Assembly: GCA_016802295.1 (NCBI GenBank)
Contig: JAESIW010000137.1
Coordinates: forward strand, 4,260,634 to 4,324,633
Length of the DNA: 64,000 bases
From: Brachionus rotundiformis
Lineage: Eukaryota > Rotifera > Eurotatoria > Ploima > Brachionidae
Reading direction: 5' to 3'
Shown here in pieces: positions 49,515 to 63,264 of the stretch (position 1 is the first letter of the stretch; each line of letters opens with the position of its first letter). The notes under the pieces were generated by a model. It did not search any database, was not told the origin of the DNA, and saw only the letters and a list, made by a program, of their open reading frames with translations. Made by a program: the position numbers and the translations under genes.

Positions 49515-50869
49515 TTTTAATAAACTGATACAATTACTAACTTTTTATTAAATTAGACAATAAATTAATAAAGTAAAATACTAAACTCAGTGATTCAGTT
49601 CGAATCAAAATTTTATTTTAGGAAATTGATATCAAGTGACCATCTTTGAGATTAATTGTTATTTTTTGTATTATTTTTTGTAACTTATGGCTATTGTCTT
49701 GACTCTTTGGTATTTATTTGAACGAATTCTTGACAAAACTCGGAGGATGTTTGGAAAAGACTTTTGTTTTATTATAAATATTAAATGTGAATACAATTCG
49801 AAAAATATTATATCTCTAAGCCAATAACTAATGGGATATATCCGATTGAAATATGAAAAGAAATAAAACAAATAAACCATTAAATTTGATAAACAAAGAT
49901 CTATCATTTTATTTAGTGATAAATGTTTAAAGATGAATTAGCCTAATCTCTTGTTGTTAGATGGACCACAATTAAAAAATGTCATAAGAATTACTTAATA
50001 AACGAGTTATTTATTTATTTTTTATTTTATCTAAAAATTTTAATAACTTCTAGTTTAATTGTATTTCGGCAATTAGAGTAAAATTGTTGACAATAACAAA
50101 CTAGATTTTTAAGAGCATTGCGGTATATTTTAAAGATACATGGAAACAAGGTCAAATAATCTAGGTTGATAAGGAATTTATTTTTAAAATAAGCATTCAA
50201 AGGTGAGACCATCACTTAAACATTTTAATTAAATTTTTTTTAATTCGGATATTCTCTTTTTTCAAAGTCATAAAGCGTGTTATTGTACATGAGCTCATGA
50301 ATGCATGAAATCGGACTTTTAATCATTAATTAATATTCTTAACTTTAATTTTTGATATCCCGATGTTATTCAAATTTTAGAAATTAATTTTTTTTGCACT
50401 TCAAATGAATGAGATAAAAGTTATTTTTGAATAAGGTGTTAAATTAAGTACGGTATAACTAATTAATACGGTATGATTAATTTGATATTAGGTTTGAATA
50501 TTGATGCATCAATATGAGTTAAATTAAGAAACATAATATCATAAAAAATCAACTTTTTACTAGTCTATTTAAATACAATCAATACCTACCTTTTGAAAAT
50601 CTTGCATCAAATTAAGTTATTGTTTTTTGATTTTTATTATAGAAACATAAAATATTAAATTATTAAATTTTTTTACTAGATTAATTTTGAATAAAATTTG
50701 GTAATAAAAAACCTTATCAAATATTAGCACCTGCATGGCTATTGGAAAAAAAAAATAAAATCGATAAGTTTAAAATACTGTCTGAAGTATATTCAGTTTT
50801 TTATAATAATAATACTAATAATAGTTGATATTCTATGGTCAACTTAGCTTTACTAAATTAACAAAGCAG

Positions 50870-51605
50870 AACAACTAACGTAGTCCCGCTATAGTAGATT
50901 TTTAACTTTTCTAGTCCATTTTGATTTAGATAATCTGTGACTACCGACATCGTCAAGTCTATTTTTGAATTGGTTGATTGAACTCGCTGTGACAACCGAT
51001 GTAGGTAGCGCACTCCATTTATTTACTATTCAGTTAGATAGGAAGTTTCTCCTTGCTTCACATTTTGTTAGTTCCGAGCGAATTAGATGTTAATCTCTCC
51101 TAAATCCTCCACTTCGACCTTCATAATTCACTGAAGCACTAAACGCTGGATCATAATAGCAATTGACTTGATTTGAATTTTAAAAAATTGTATCAGATGA
51201 CCCCTTTCTTTTAGAGTTTCTAATCCCTGATTAGCTAGCCTTGACTCATAGTTCAAATTTCTAATTTGAGGAACTATTCTCGTCTTTGTACCTATTCTAA
51301 TCTAAATCTATCCTTTTTAAGTAGGGATTCCAGCCAGGCACACATTATTCTAGATGCGGTTAAGTTACAAGAATGATTGGGCATCCCAATACACAAAAGT
51401 TTTCTTAAGCATTCCAAGCATGTTGTTGGCTTTATTTACACAGTTATCAATTTGATCATTCCACTTGAGTTTTTTGTTAACCATTACACCAAGGTAGCGC
51501 TCAGTAGTGGGCTCAGCTAGTTTATCTCTGATATTCTTCGCATCTACCATTGATATTTCTTGTCTACCCTTTGAGTTCCCGATATTCATAACTTTACACT
51601 TGGAT
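50870..51605 (-). pseudogene. LINE reverse-transcriptase 3' relic
   Basis: Upper part (51589-51365) reads TERYLGVMVNKKLKWNDQID and KANNMLGMLKKTFVYWD, the typical block of LINE RT proteins after the catalytic core. It continues in shifted frames: RIVPQIRNLNYESRLANQGL, ETLKERGHLIQFFKIQ, then ARRNFLSN...NKWSALPTSVVTASSI and NQFKNRLDDV. Multiple stops and at least two frame shifts show it is dead. Same general family as the young insertion at 29725. Confidence 0.75.
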
Positions 51606-54155
51606 CACTCAACCATAGTTAATTATTTTTTTTATTTTGTTTGAATACCACAAATTTTTAAGTTTTTTTCATAATTTTATTAAAAAACATCGTAAAAATA
51701 ATATATTATTTGATACCAAATAAATTAAAATGAAAATAAATCATACAACTTTTTTATTCTTCCGCTACAATTTTTGTTTTAAAACATTTGTTGGTACAAA
51801 AAGCTAATGATCGAAGACATATAATTTTTCAGCAACTGCGAAGGGTATCCCTGTAGATTCCTTTTCAATCGGATGACCTAAATGCTCGTTGTCTGAAGCA
51901 TTAACTTTAAGTTGTATGACCAAATTTGATTTCGAAATACATTAATTTTTGTAAAAAGTGTTATTTTTTAAAAAGTTTAAAATTTTGGGGTTTCGATTTT
52001 AATGGTCCTTAAATAAACTACTCGATAATCTAAAGCTCAAGTTTGTTTTGTTTCAAATTGTTAGTAGTGTTGCAAATCAAATTGACAATTTGAGCAATTT
52101 ATTCGATTTATTTGGATTTGATTTAAATTTGAGAAAAAAAATTTAATTCAAATTTAAATAATAAACATAAATTAAAGTTTAAAAAGTTTTAATAAAATTT
52201 TGATTTAATAAACGTATTCAAAATAAAAATTTAAAAAAAACCAATTCGAATTGATAAAAATAATGTTAACTTAAATTCTCTGATATTACTAATATTTAAA
52301 TATTTATTTATTAGTTCCATGTAATACTTTCACACTATTATAATGAAAATGTTTTTTAATTTTTTTTTACAATTTATTCACTTATTTAAAAAATTTCAAA
52401 GCAATTTGAATTAATGTTTGAATTATCTTAATCAGAACTTATTTAAAATTTTTTTACAATTCAAATATATATTTTTTTTATTTCGAACTTGAGTATAATT
52501 TATATTTAAATTTAACTATTCGAAAATCAATTTAAATGCTTTTTATTTACAACACTATTTTTAAGAAATAATTTACAAAATTAATAGCAATGAAATAAAA
52601 GTAAAATTTATATATCATTTATTTTATACTGTACATTAAAGTACTTGTTTTATAATCAGACTTTGATCGTTCCCAAATATGGTTAATATGTGACCAATTA
52701 AATACAGTTTGCATTATTATCAAAATTAATAAAAGTTAAGATCATTTTTATTTTTTAGAATTAAAAAAATTGTACACTTTATTTTTTTCAATTCTTATCT
52801 AAAAGAGCATCAATAAATCTGCCGCCAAAATGGTATTCAATTGGATTTTTATATTACTCTTATTTTTATCCGACATCAATGTTATTTTAAAGATAAATTT
52901 TTTTATGACAGATATATTATTAATCATGATGTTCAATAATTTTAGTGATATGAAGTAATGTTTTTATCATAAAAAGATTGCTTCATATCTAAAGACAAGC
53001 TCTTTAAATAGGATTATTGAAAAATGACTGGTTAAAAAGATAATTTTAAAGCTATTTTTCTTTCAAAATAAACAAAATATATTTTGGCAAACGAAAAAAG
53101 GTGAAATGAATCAATTTAAAAGGTTAGGTTAAATAAATATGTATATCAATAATATTTTCAAGAGACCAATATAGTGTAAATAATTGAAACACATTAGAAA
53201 ATATATTTGGAAATCAAAAATTGTTATGTGATCTAAGTGTATCATTTTTGACATTTTCAATTCAAATATCATTAAAGAGTGTTTTATTAGCTTAATAAGA
53301 TTAAAATTCTAAAGTTTTTTATGTTACAAATTCAAAGAAGCCGTTGTCAAGCTTTCTGGTAAACACACAAAAAAGTGGTTAATTATTTAGTTTCTATCTA
53401 TTAGTGCGTTGGAATTGAAAATATAAATGATGAAAAATAATTAAAGCTTGAATTGATTTTTAATAATAACGCTAAGAAGCCTAAAATTATAAATTTTATT
53501 GATTTTTTAAAAATATCTTTTAATTTTGTTTAATGTTAATATTTGTTACTTAACAATTCATTTGTTTATCAAACAAGATTATCTCTAGGCATTTAGACCA
53601 AAGTTCTGCTCTTTAATTATTTATTAAAAATTTAAATAATTTATTAGAAAAAAATTTTAGCTTCAATAGTTAAATATTGATGAAAAACTAATGACTTATA
53701 TTGTTATTTCAAAAAATAAATTTTTCTTATTCAAATAGATTGATCAAGATTAAAATTGTTCATGACTAACACAAAAATCAATAATTAATTTTTATCTACA
53801 TTAATAAATAAATTTAAATAGTATCTAATTGATTGAAAATGTCGAAAAATAGAATTTTAATTTTTTTGCTACATCTTATTGATAAAATTTCATTTCAAGT
53901 CTTATCATATTATATTGACAGGATTAAAAACTTATCAAGTCTAATTTTGAATAAATCTGATCGGGTAAGTAGGCGATTAATTTTGATTGAAAAGCTTGAA
54001 TAAATCTTTTATTAATTAATTAAAAAAAATTTGCATTTAAAATTTTTTAATTAAAAAAAATATATCTTTAAATAAAATTGAAATTCAATGAACTAGATAA
54101 AAACATATAACAATAATAATTAAATGCGAGAAAAAAAACATAGGAAAATTATTAA

Positions 54156-57100
54156 TTAATTAGATTCTTCAATAGGTCCTAATTTTTTGGCTTTCGAGGC
54201 TTCGGTATTCAGAAAAGACTGCGATTCGACATCATGATTAGATAACACTTTGCTAATCTCGTTTTCAGATGGCATATTTTTTGACTTATAAAATTTAGAC
54301 TTTTTATTCTGGTAACCGAAGCGAGATTTTTTCTGCAATAGATGCGGGTTGGCAATTCTCATGCTCAGAGAACGCATTTCCTCTATCTGTCTGTACAAGC
54401 GTTGCACCTCGATCTTAAGCTCTCTCTCTTTTTCTGTCTCTTCTTGGACAGTAAAACTCTTTTGATCACCATCTTTATCATTTACTGTGATGCTGTTCAA
54501 GAGACCTGGTGATTGATTTGCGTGAAAAGGTTTCTTCCGCGCTATTAGTATGGTATATATCTATAAGAATAGATAAACATTTAAAATATATCAAATATAT
54601 CAAATATGAGTATTGAATATACCTTGTATGAAAATAAAAGTAATAACATAATTGTAATGGTCAAATGAATACGAATAAAACTAATGGTAAATGGTACATA
54701 ACATGACACTTTGGTATTTTTCAAAAGAACACTTAAAATCAATAATTATTAGATAAGAATTTGATTTTAATTTTAAAAATTACTTGATTAATATAACAAA
54801 GCAAAGGACTACAAATTCATTAAAAATGGCCCAAGTGACCAATTTAGTTTCTTTGAAAGCAATTGAAGCCCTTCTTACTTGAACAGACAGAACAGCACCC
54901 CATAACAAGATGGCAAGTTGAACTAGGCAAATTTTAGATTTAAAGAAAACAAAATTAATTTGAATTTTTTTTTAATTACATGCCATTGATACAAAATTCC
55001 ATTCTGTTACGGTGCATGTCTCATATTTGAGTCCAAACGGGTCAAGTCTTTGCTCGCCCCTCGGGCTATCAACTCTTCTCAGAGCCCAAATGATCAAATA
55101 AGCTGTGCCTATGGCCATTATGATACCTAGTCTTTTCATTAACGATTGATCTGTTATTTTAATAGTCTTAACACTTCGTACATAAAACAATTTACATTCT
55201 CTTTAAATAAAAAATAAATAAATAAAAACTATTTTTTTCTGTCCCTGAGTACCTCCAAGTTTTGAGAACAAGGGCTCCGTAGGCTAGCAAAAAACCCTCC
55301 AAGTATAAAACTTGTGCGCCCATGCATGTCCAGTAGTTGGGCTCAAAATACATAGGTAGAATTTCCGAATAGGAAACAATGGCGCCCAAAAGTACCATAA
55401 AAAGCATTTTCGGACTAGATGTCTTCAAAATTTTCTGCGTGCTATGGTACCACAATAAAAGTATTAAAATTAAACTGATGAGTATACAAATGAGATTTAT
55501 GACTAGTGCTGCTCGTTTATAATGAATGGGAATATCGGTCTTACAAGGTCGATCATCTTTCAAAAAAAGATAGTACATTTTGGTCAAATAATTGGTAGAA
55601 AAATATATTACCTTCGCATGTATCACAGCCTTCCGAACACTTCAAGCATGAGTACAAACTCGAATTTGAAATCATTTTTCTGTAGAAACCAGGCTTACAT
55701 TGGCATTTATATGATCCAAGTACGAAGCCTTTTCCAGGCTCGTTAATGCACTAAAAAAATAATTAAATTATAAAATTTAATAATTATCTTTTAATGAAAT
55801 ACTATTGTTGATTCACGGTCACATTTGTCTGTGTTAAAAAAAGGATCGTCATTTTTTTCCGTATGATTAGACACTTCCTCGGAATTCTCACTCTCTCCGC
55901 ACTGTTTCAGGTCAAAATTGTTCAACGAAATCGAAATGGACACTACGCCTCTGATATCTCCATTTGCGTCAAAAAATGGCACACTGACAATTCGGTTCCA
56001 AATGCCTGACAAACAGTCATAGGTAATGTTGGACACAAATCGAATATTGTTTAATTCCACTGTCAATGGATAAACAAATTGACTATAGGTCTTGGCCTGT
56101 GATCCATCAAAACTGTTCTTCAAATCGTCTGATTTGTATATCCAATTTGCCTTGGACATGTTTACCAATTTGCGTCTGTCCGACAGCCATTTGTAATACC
56201 ATTGGAAATTTTTTGTATTCTCCATTATTTGCTTAAAGTCTTTCACCTCAATTACTTTAATAGGAAAAATTTCAATTAGAGCCTATTTTTTAATTAAATT
56301 TTTATAACGAAAAATTAATTAAGATTATTTCCTCAATTAATAAAAAAATGCTAATCAATCAAGTCATGTTATGAGTCTAAAAAGTAAAACGAATTGCTTT
56401 TGATTTTTAATAAATTAAGTACAATTAGGATTTTTAGATAATATATTTAATTGATTTTTTTTTCTATGAGTGTTGATCTACCGAGCAATTAATAATATCC
56501 TAAAATTAATAAATAAAAGCTTTTATAACCTACATAGTTTAACAGATGCATATAATACTTTATTTGTTGTATAAAATTACTACATATTAATACATTTATT
56601 TTAATTTATCAATTATCAATTAAAGAAGAAGGAGAATTTTTTTTATAAAAAATCAATAAAATAAATTTGAAATTAAAAAAAACATTTTGATTGCTTACTT
56701 CGATTTTTGAGACTCTTGGTGGCGTGAATGATGACCCGGTTTTCGTTTAAGTTGCGCAAAAATGCCACTTTGGCATCGTAGATATTCTCATATTCGCTTA
56801 TGCTAAGCCTTAGTAGAGTGTACAAATTAAGCTTTGACAAATAATTCTGATTTTCAATGTTTTGATTGAGAATGAGGCCGGTCAAGAGCGCTGCCATGCG
56901 CGCCGCCACCATGGCATCATTCTCAAAGTTCTGGTACTCTATGTTGATCGGAAATTCGCAATTCTTGAACAAAGAACAAATTGAAGTGACACAAAATTTG
57001 AGTTGACTGTGACTATTGGCCAACTTGACCAGATCTAGTATGTCGAGGAAGAGGTTTTTGGTCTCGACTTTAGACGTGCTTGGCGTGTTCATCGAGACCA

Positions 57101-57311
57101 TTATCTTGTCCAAAATAAGCAATATATTCTGGTACTTGAGTTCTATCTGCTTTTTCTCGTACGCTGAGTATGAGCTTGACTCCAGCGAGGATATGTTGAC
57201 GCAGTTGTCGAATTGCTTGACTAGATCATTGCCGTGCACGCCTGAGCAGTATTGACTTATGGCCCCGACCTGAGCTGCCGTCAGCACCATCACCAATGCG
57301 AGTACCAGCAT
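54156..57311 (-). CDS. GPR158/179-like class C orphan GPCR with Cache domain
   Basis: Eight exons (56699..57311, 55803..56254, 55612..55750, 55253..55556, 54980..55200, 54784..54922, 54623..54731, 54156..54560) give 793 residues. Vertebrate GPR158/GPR179 are synaptic orphan receptors; GPR158 binds RGS7 and senses glycine through its Cache domain. Seen here: a signal peptide (MLVLALVMVLTAAQVGA); a helical N-terminal region to about 200; a Cache-like domain about 215-330 (WYYKWLSDRRKL...GIWNRIVSVPFFDANGDIRG); a cysteine-rich EGF-like part (YKCQCKPGFYR...CLKCSEGCDTCEDDRPC) at 355-405. The 7TM region from about 412 contains SSPKMLFMVLLGAIVSYSEI, MYFEPNYWTCM, ALVLKTWRECKLF and LIIWALRRVD. The tail has a coiled coil (ERELKIEVQRLYRQIEEMR) and ANPHLLQKK, as in GPR158. 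The tail is much shorter than in vertebrates. It lacks the Venus-flytrap domain of glutamate and GABA receptors. Ligand unknown. Confidence 0.88.
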
Positions 57312-57731
57312 TCCGATTAGCTATTTTCTCGTCAATTAGTCACAAACGGAAATTATGCTCCAAATGAATATCAAAAAAATATATATAAATAAAATTTCGA
57401 TATTTTCTAATTATTTGTTATATTTTGATTTAAGGTTTTGAAGCTATTTTTTTCTTTCATTTTTCTGATAAAAAAAAGAGAGAAAAAATTAAGGTGATTA
57501 TGATATGTAAAAATTATCATCAAACAGTATTAATTAAGTAAAAAAAATTTATTGAAAATAATAAAAATTAGAAATTAAAAAAAAAAAAATAATAATAAAA
57601 AATTACGGTAATAACTTCCGTTTGTTTAATTAGTCTTAATTTAAATGATGTATTTAAGTGACAGACTTAAAAGTTAATAGTTTTAAAGTCTCGATAGGGA
57701 ATTTGTAAAACTCATATAAAGAGAATTAAAT

Positions 57732-57996
57732 TTAAATGCCTGCCATTAAAAAAATACACTTGGGTAACAATATTAAATTATGATTATTTTGCTCTAATGC
57801 TGTTGCCTGACAAAATTTTCCGATTGTTTTTGACAAGTCATTAGCAACTTTTAAAGACACTTGCTCCCAATATTTAAATTTTTTTGAAATCGATATACCA
57901 AAAATAAAAACCCCAATCATAAATCATAGGTACGAAATAACTAAACATACACAAAGAAATATAAATAATAAAATATTTAAAAATAATTTTTTTCAT
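57732..57996 (-). other. possible small secreted protein gene, frame-shifted
   Basis: An ATG at 57996 opens a frame with a good signal-peptide profile (MKKIIFKYFIIYISLCMFSY), followed by an aromatic stretch (YDWGFYFWYIDF), that stops after 40 codons. A second frame starts just inside it and continues with KYWEQVSLKVANDLSKTIGK, FCQATALEQNNHN, LILLPKCIFLMAGI to a stop. The two frames meet at a run of seven A bases, so a one-base slip there would join them. Either a decayed gene, a homopolymer sequencing error, or chance. No family recognised. Confidence 0.25.
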
Positions 57997-58532
57997 TTTC
58001 AAAATTTGGTCTAATACAAATGCGCCACGAACATTTATTGTTCCGTTTTTAAAGCAAAAAATATCTAATAAATCAATTTAGTTTATCTATCTTTCATTTT
58101 CCTTTAGACTTAATTAAAAAATAATGATTACTGATTCAATAGGGATTCCATATTAAGCAACTAGATCTACTGCTATTAGAGTTTCTTGTTTATTTGTTTA
58201 ATTCAATTTGAAAAGTTCTACACAAAAGCAACGCCAAAATCGGATACATAACTTATCTGATCTTAAATAATCTCGAACGAATAATCTAATTTGCATTTGT
58301 TTATGGCGCATAAAGCCATTCATCAGCACCACATATTAATAATGGCAAGTACCCAGGCTACAAGTTGTTTGTAGAGGGTCAATATATGCTAATAAGCTCA
58401 TATTTCCTACCTACTGCTAAAATAGATTACTTAACTAATAGTTGTAGTGCATTTTTAGAAGAGATCTAATTTTGATAATTGATTTTAAAAGAATTGCTTG
58501 AAATAAACATGTTCACAAGATTAGCTGATTGA

Positions 58533-58763
58533 TTGAATCAACAAAGAAGATTAGGGACCTTGAATAGAACAATTGAAAATAAGGATAATGGAGCTGCTTT
58601 CATGAGGAAGCCTAAACAGATTAATTTATCCAAAAAGCGTCAATTTGGCCAAGATCGATTAAACTGTCAAATGAAAAAAGAGAGAAAATGGTTTTCTAAG
58701 GAAAAGGAATTTTGTTTTACATCCGAAGTTAAACAAGTTTTGTTTGGTATTTGGTACTGGTAG
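58533..58763 (+). pseudogene. possible Tc1/mariner transposase relic
   Basis: About 76 codons stay open with the order AFMRKPKQINLSKKRQFGQD, then RLNCQMKKERKWFSKEKEFC, then FTSEVKQVLFG. The layout recalls the Tc1/mariner stretch where KP...R..FA...L......W..V.FSDE.~F is expected, but the catalytic Asp of FSDE is replaced (FSKE). No inverted repeats were found nearby. Low certainty. Confidence 0.3.
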
Positions 58764-61700
58764 GATTTCGTGTTTCATTTCTCAAATTGATTTCACATCC
58801 GAACACCCTGAAATGTTCGATTCTTATAGATATTTGTGTATATTTTAATCAAATGCTTGAAAAATAAGGAAAAAATAAGAGAAAAAAAAAGATCTATTAT
58901 GCTAAGTTAAATGCATTCGAGTTAAAATTTGTTTTAATTGGATTTTTATTTCTTATTCAATGGATTTGATTTCTAAATACAACTCATAAATTTATCTAAT
59001 CTCAAGATTTATTTGAAGCGTATGCCTTCTATCAGCCAGCATTATTCTCTAATAAAGCATTCAAAAGAATTTCAAACATTTATTTCTAATTATCAACTCT
59101 ATAATTTAATTTAAAAGCAATCTGATTATATTTATTTGTTGAGTAAATATTGGTTTAGTGTGCGCAAATGCCTCGGCTCATCACGACCAACCTATCGAAC
59201 ATTTTATTTTTAAAAATTAAAAATTTTTTGCCATTTTTCTCTTGCTTTTTTCTTACCTAATATGTTAGATAGCTAATAAATATTATAACAACTTTTGTTT
59301 AATGATATTTTCAAAATTTTGTTGTGTTTGTGTTATCAAAGTTGGTATTATTTGTCAAAGATTAACATATATTTTACTAAGTATTAATAATTCTTGGCAA
59401 AAAAAGGCTTATGAAAATAAGAACTGATTTTAATAGACAATAACATGAGTGTTTAATCTCAAATCACTAATAGAATTAATAGCATTAGTCGATTCCATGA
59501 AATCAGCAGTTTTAAAACATCAGAAAAACATTTGCTTTGTTATATTTGGTGAAGACTTATTTAAATACTAACAAATGTTGTTATCTAGCTTGGAGAAAAT
59601 ATTTTGTTATATTATTTTCATTTTTGATTGCTTTTATAAATAAATAAATTTTTGTTTATGCAATAAAATTTTAAACTTGGTTCCAAAATAGCTCAAATTA
59701 TTCAAAGTGTTTAATGAATCACTTTATGCAATTAATTTTTCTTTTATTCTTCGATTTAATGGAGTTTAATTGGAAAAAAATATTAACAATAATTAAAGCT
59801 TCATTTGTGATTTTTTTTCATATATTAAGTTCAATTTAGTCAAAATTATTGCTGGAAAAAAATCAAAAATAAAAAAAAACAAAGTATAAATAAATTGTTT
59901 AAAGATAAATGTAGAGAGAAGTCCTCAAAAACTCATTAGTTGAGTTCAAATTCTGAAAAATAAATCTTAAAAAATAGCAATTATGATTTAGTATACCAAT
60001 TAATTTAAAATTTTTACACTTAAAATAATATAATTGTATTTTTATTAAATTATTCCTTATTGTTGATTGATTGAAAGCAATGTAGAAGACATTTTTTTTG
60101 AGGAATTCTTTTATAATACTTTTTTACTTAAAAAAAATATTCATAAATGATATAATATTTTATCCATTTTAAAGAGATGCATTTAAAAATTAAGAACTAT
60201 CAAATAATAAGAAATTCAAATATTACATTTCTTGATTATTTTATTCAAAATTTAATAAAATAAAATCTAGAACAATAAAATTTGTTGATTTGAATCGATT
60301 TTGATTTTGAAATAAAAATATTTTTATCAAAAATTAAAATAAAAGCTATTTAAATTAAATGAAAAAAGAAAACTAATCAAATTATCTTTGATTTTAGATG
60401 TTTTAGTGGAATTGGTACATTTATTTTGGCTTATATTTTTTTTAGTAGTAAAGATTTTTTTTTATAGGAAAAATACTTGTGATAATAGAAAAAAAAACTC
60501 AATATTTGACTCTATTTAGTCGCTGATTGAACTTGAATCGATGGTTCAATTTTGGTTTGCATTGGCCTGAAAACGCTCAGATAAAAGGACGAGTTGAATT
60601 TCTTTCAAGATTCGGGAGGGCCTTTTTTCGACGACCTCTTAAAAAATTTTTCTAGGTGTTAAGATATAGAGTTGGAAATTGTAATTATTCTAATTGATAT
60701 CCAATACCAATCACATGCTTGCATATAAATTTTTTTTCCCAATATTGACAACTGCAAATACCCAACTCCCAAATCTCATTGTTTATTTCAATTACATCCA
60801 TTGAATCACTTCATATTTTATATTCATTGTGACTATCCCACATTTCTTTTGTTGTTTGTTGATCATTCTTTGACGCTGTGACCATATAAACTATTCGCCC
60901 ACTTTGAGTATATTTCAGTATTCTTTTTTTAAGCTCACCAATTCAAATTTGTCAAATAGTATAAGAGGAAGTTTTCTTAATCGATAAAGATGAGAAAAAA
61001 GATAATAATTTTTTCTATTAGGAGAATCATTTTTTCTTTATAAAAAAATTTATTTTCTAAAGAAAAAATGTCTTTATTAAATTCATTTTTTTTATTACGA
61101 ATAGAAAAATATTTTTCTATAAAAAAAAAATTTTTATACTGCAAGAAATACAAGTCATATATTTTCTGTTTTTTTTCTTAATTCGATTCGTATATGATAC
61201 TTTGAAAAAAAGTAATCATTCGGTATATCTAGAATGAGTTTATTTTGTAAATATCTAAATATAAATGCATAAAATTTACCAAATAAAAATTTATATTATA
61301 TATTTTTTAATTTGAATTTTTAAAAAAAATTTTTTTTAAGACATGTAATCATTTGCATTATCATTTAAAAGTGAATTTAAAAATAATCAAAGGAATTACG
61401 CGAAGGTGACTAAAACTAAGTTAAAAAAAGTTATGTTATTAAGATTTTTTTTTATTTATTTTTATTCTAGATATAATTATTTAGTAATAATTTAATTAAA
61501 TAAAAAAATCAGCTCGACAGACTCATGAAATTTCTTTTAATTTATTTTTAATTGTTCAGTTGAATACCTACCACTTCATAAAATTCTAAAATAAAATTTA
61601 AACTTGTTGAATCATTCAACAGACAATTAATCAATCAATTTTTTATCATTATCTTTGTTATATTAGAAACTTATCTACAAAATGTTCATTTTTTAAAAAC

Positions 61701-62100
61701 GAAAAAAATTAATAGAATAAAAAATATTTTTGATCTTATTTAATATTGTGAGCTTATTGAAGTTGGGAACTATTCTGTTGATAAATAGATATTTTTCATC
61801 TTTTCGAATAATTAAAATATTCTATTTATCTTATCTTCCTATTTTCATTTTAGACATAAACAAAAATCTAATTTCTGACCAAATCCACAAATCGATACAT
61901 AAAAATTTATTTAGCGTCATTTATTTTTGATCATATCAAATATAATTAAATTCCTTGAGGTTTTATATTTTTATCAATTTTTTAAATTGAAATTAAAGAT
62001 TTTAAGATGTTAGTAATATGTTTGGATATATAATATTGATATACGCAAAAAGCTTTTTCAAAATTATTAAAAGCTTAAAAACAATTTAATTAATTTCAAA

Positions 62101-63264
62101 ATGAAGCCGGAAATACTCCCTGAATATAATTCAAGCTATACCAATACGAGTAATGTTGAAAATGGACTTTTTAGCCAGCCAGAGCTGGATCAACAACTTA
62201 AGAATATAATAAGCTTGATTCAAGTTGGCCTAATTGATCCCAAAGAGAACCCTATCATCATTGGACCACCTAAAGATGATGAATCTGAAAAACCTGCAAA
62301 GCTTTCTCTTTGCGATAAGTTTAAAATTATAGGTATTCTTGTATTTTTAATAATAGTGACCGTTGTTGTCACTTTGTGCATCATTTACATGTTCGGTAAA
62401 ATTTAGAAAAAATTTTTTTGGTAAAATAATTTTATTTATAAAAAAATATTAGTTCCTTTTTTTGCAAGAAAGAATAGAAATACACCATTTAAATTTTCAT
62501 TGGAAAAATCGCTGGTATTAGGATCAAGTAGTGCAATAAACAAGCTTGCTTTAATCTTAAAAAATTAATTTATTTCTTTAGATTGCCAGTCTTTGGATAC
62601 TCAAGACGAACTATTTGCTTCTTACTTTGGACTTATAGAATTTTCATCCAGACAGCTCAATCGAACTACTGAATGTCTCGGTGTATTGATAAATCCAAAT
62701 GGATTGGCAATTTCAGAAAGTTGCCTGAAAGCATTCGATATTGATGTGGATTTTAAGCATGTTCTTGACCAAATTTCGATCAGTGCCCTATTTGGATTCA
62801 AAAATTATTCCCAAAAAATTGGTTCTATGAAGAGATATGATATTGATAAAATTTCTTCGGTAAGTAAATTTAATCAAATAAAGAAAAAAATTAATTTTCT
62901 TAAAGGTCTCAAAGGTAAATCTTTTATCAAAATCGAAAATAATTGAAGTAGATTTTCTGACAGAAATTAATAAAAACTACATTTGCTTAATTAATTCGAC
63001 TGATTCAGACTGGATTCCTGACCAATTGATGTATGTAAGTGCTGTTAAGATTAATGATACTATGATTCTGGAAAAAAATTTTTTGAATAATAGATCTAAT
63101 TTTTCAGGTAGAATTTTTATTTCAATTTTTTTAAAATTTTTATTTTTTTTTCTGTAAAAGTTTCCCAAAATGAAACAAAATTGAATAGTTTACTTGCATT
63201 TGCACCAAATTTTGATAATAAATATCAGTTTATTGGTACTTATGGAGAAAATATGAATATTTAA
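62101..63264 (+). CDS. type II membrane protein with degenerate trypsin-like domain
   Basis: Four exons (62101..62395, 62582..62859, 62906..63107, 63161..63264) give 292 residues; all phases match. A soluble N-terminal part of about 75 residues ends in SLCDKFKIIG and is followed by one membrane helix (residues about 79-97, ILVFLIIVTVVVTLCIIYMF), so the C-terminus should be outside the cell. The outer part has features of the first half of a peptidase S1 domain: FGLIEF, then CLGVLINPNGLAISESCLKA, where CGG.LI....LTAAHC is expected, and later VSKVNLLSKSKIIEVDF...YICLI, where the ALL.L....CLP strand is expected. The catalytic His is replaced by Ser, and the chain ends before the Ser-active-site half (no GDSGGP). 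N-glycosylation sequons are present (NRT, NYS, NST, NDT, NRS, NFS, NET). If the S1 resemblance is right it is a non-catalytic homologue; the resemblance is weak. Confidence 0.6.

Larger units (their letters stand above)
46715..54155. other. long intergenic region with a pseudogene and a LINE relic
   Basis: 7.4 kb upstream of Flamingo and downstream of the GPR158-like gene. It contains an unidentified decayed gene (48098..49514) and a LINE 3' relic (50870..51605). Two short minus-strand frames at 49671-49907 and 50027-50215 are rich in F, Y, I and K and look like chance frames in AT-rich DNA. The stretches 46715-48090 and 51610-54155 show nothing supportable. Confidence 0.5.
57312..62100. other. 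AT-rich intergenic region with weak relics
   Basis: 4.8 kb upstream of the GPR158-like gene. Two weak coding-like pieces are listed (57732..57996 and 58533..58763). The part 59000-62100 is extremely AT-rich with long A and T tracts (for example 61020-61150) and no recognisable feature. Confidence 0.5.

Noticed and set aside
49671..50215. Two minus-strand frames with membrane-like composition as a possible receptor
   Set aside because: Rich in F/Y/I/K as random AT-rich DNA would be, no family motif, and no workable splice between them.
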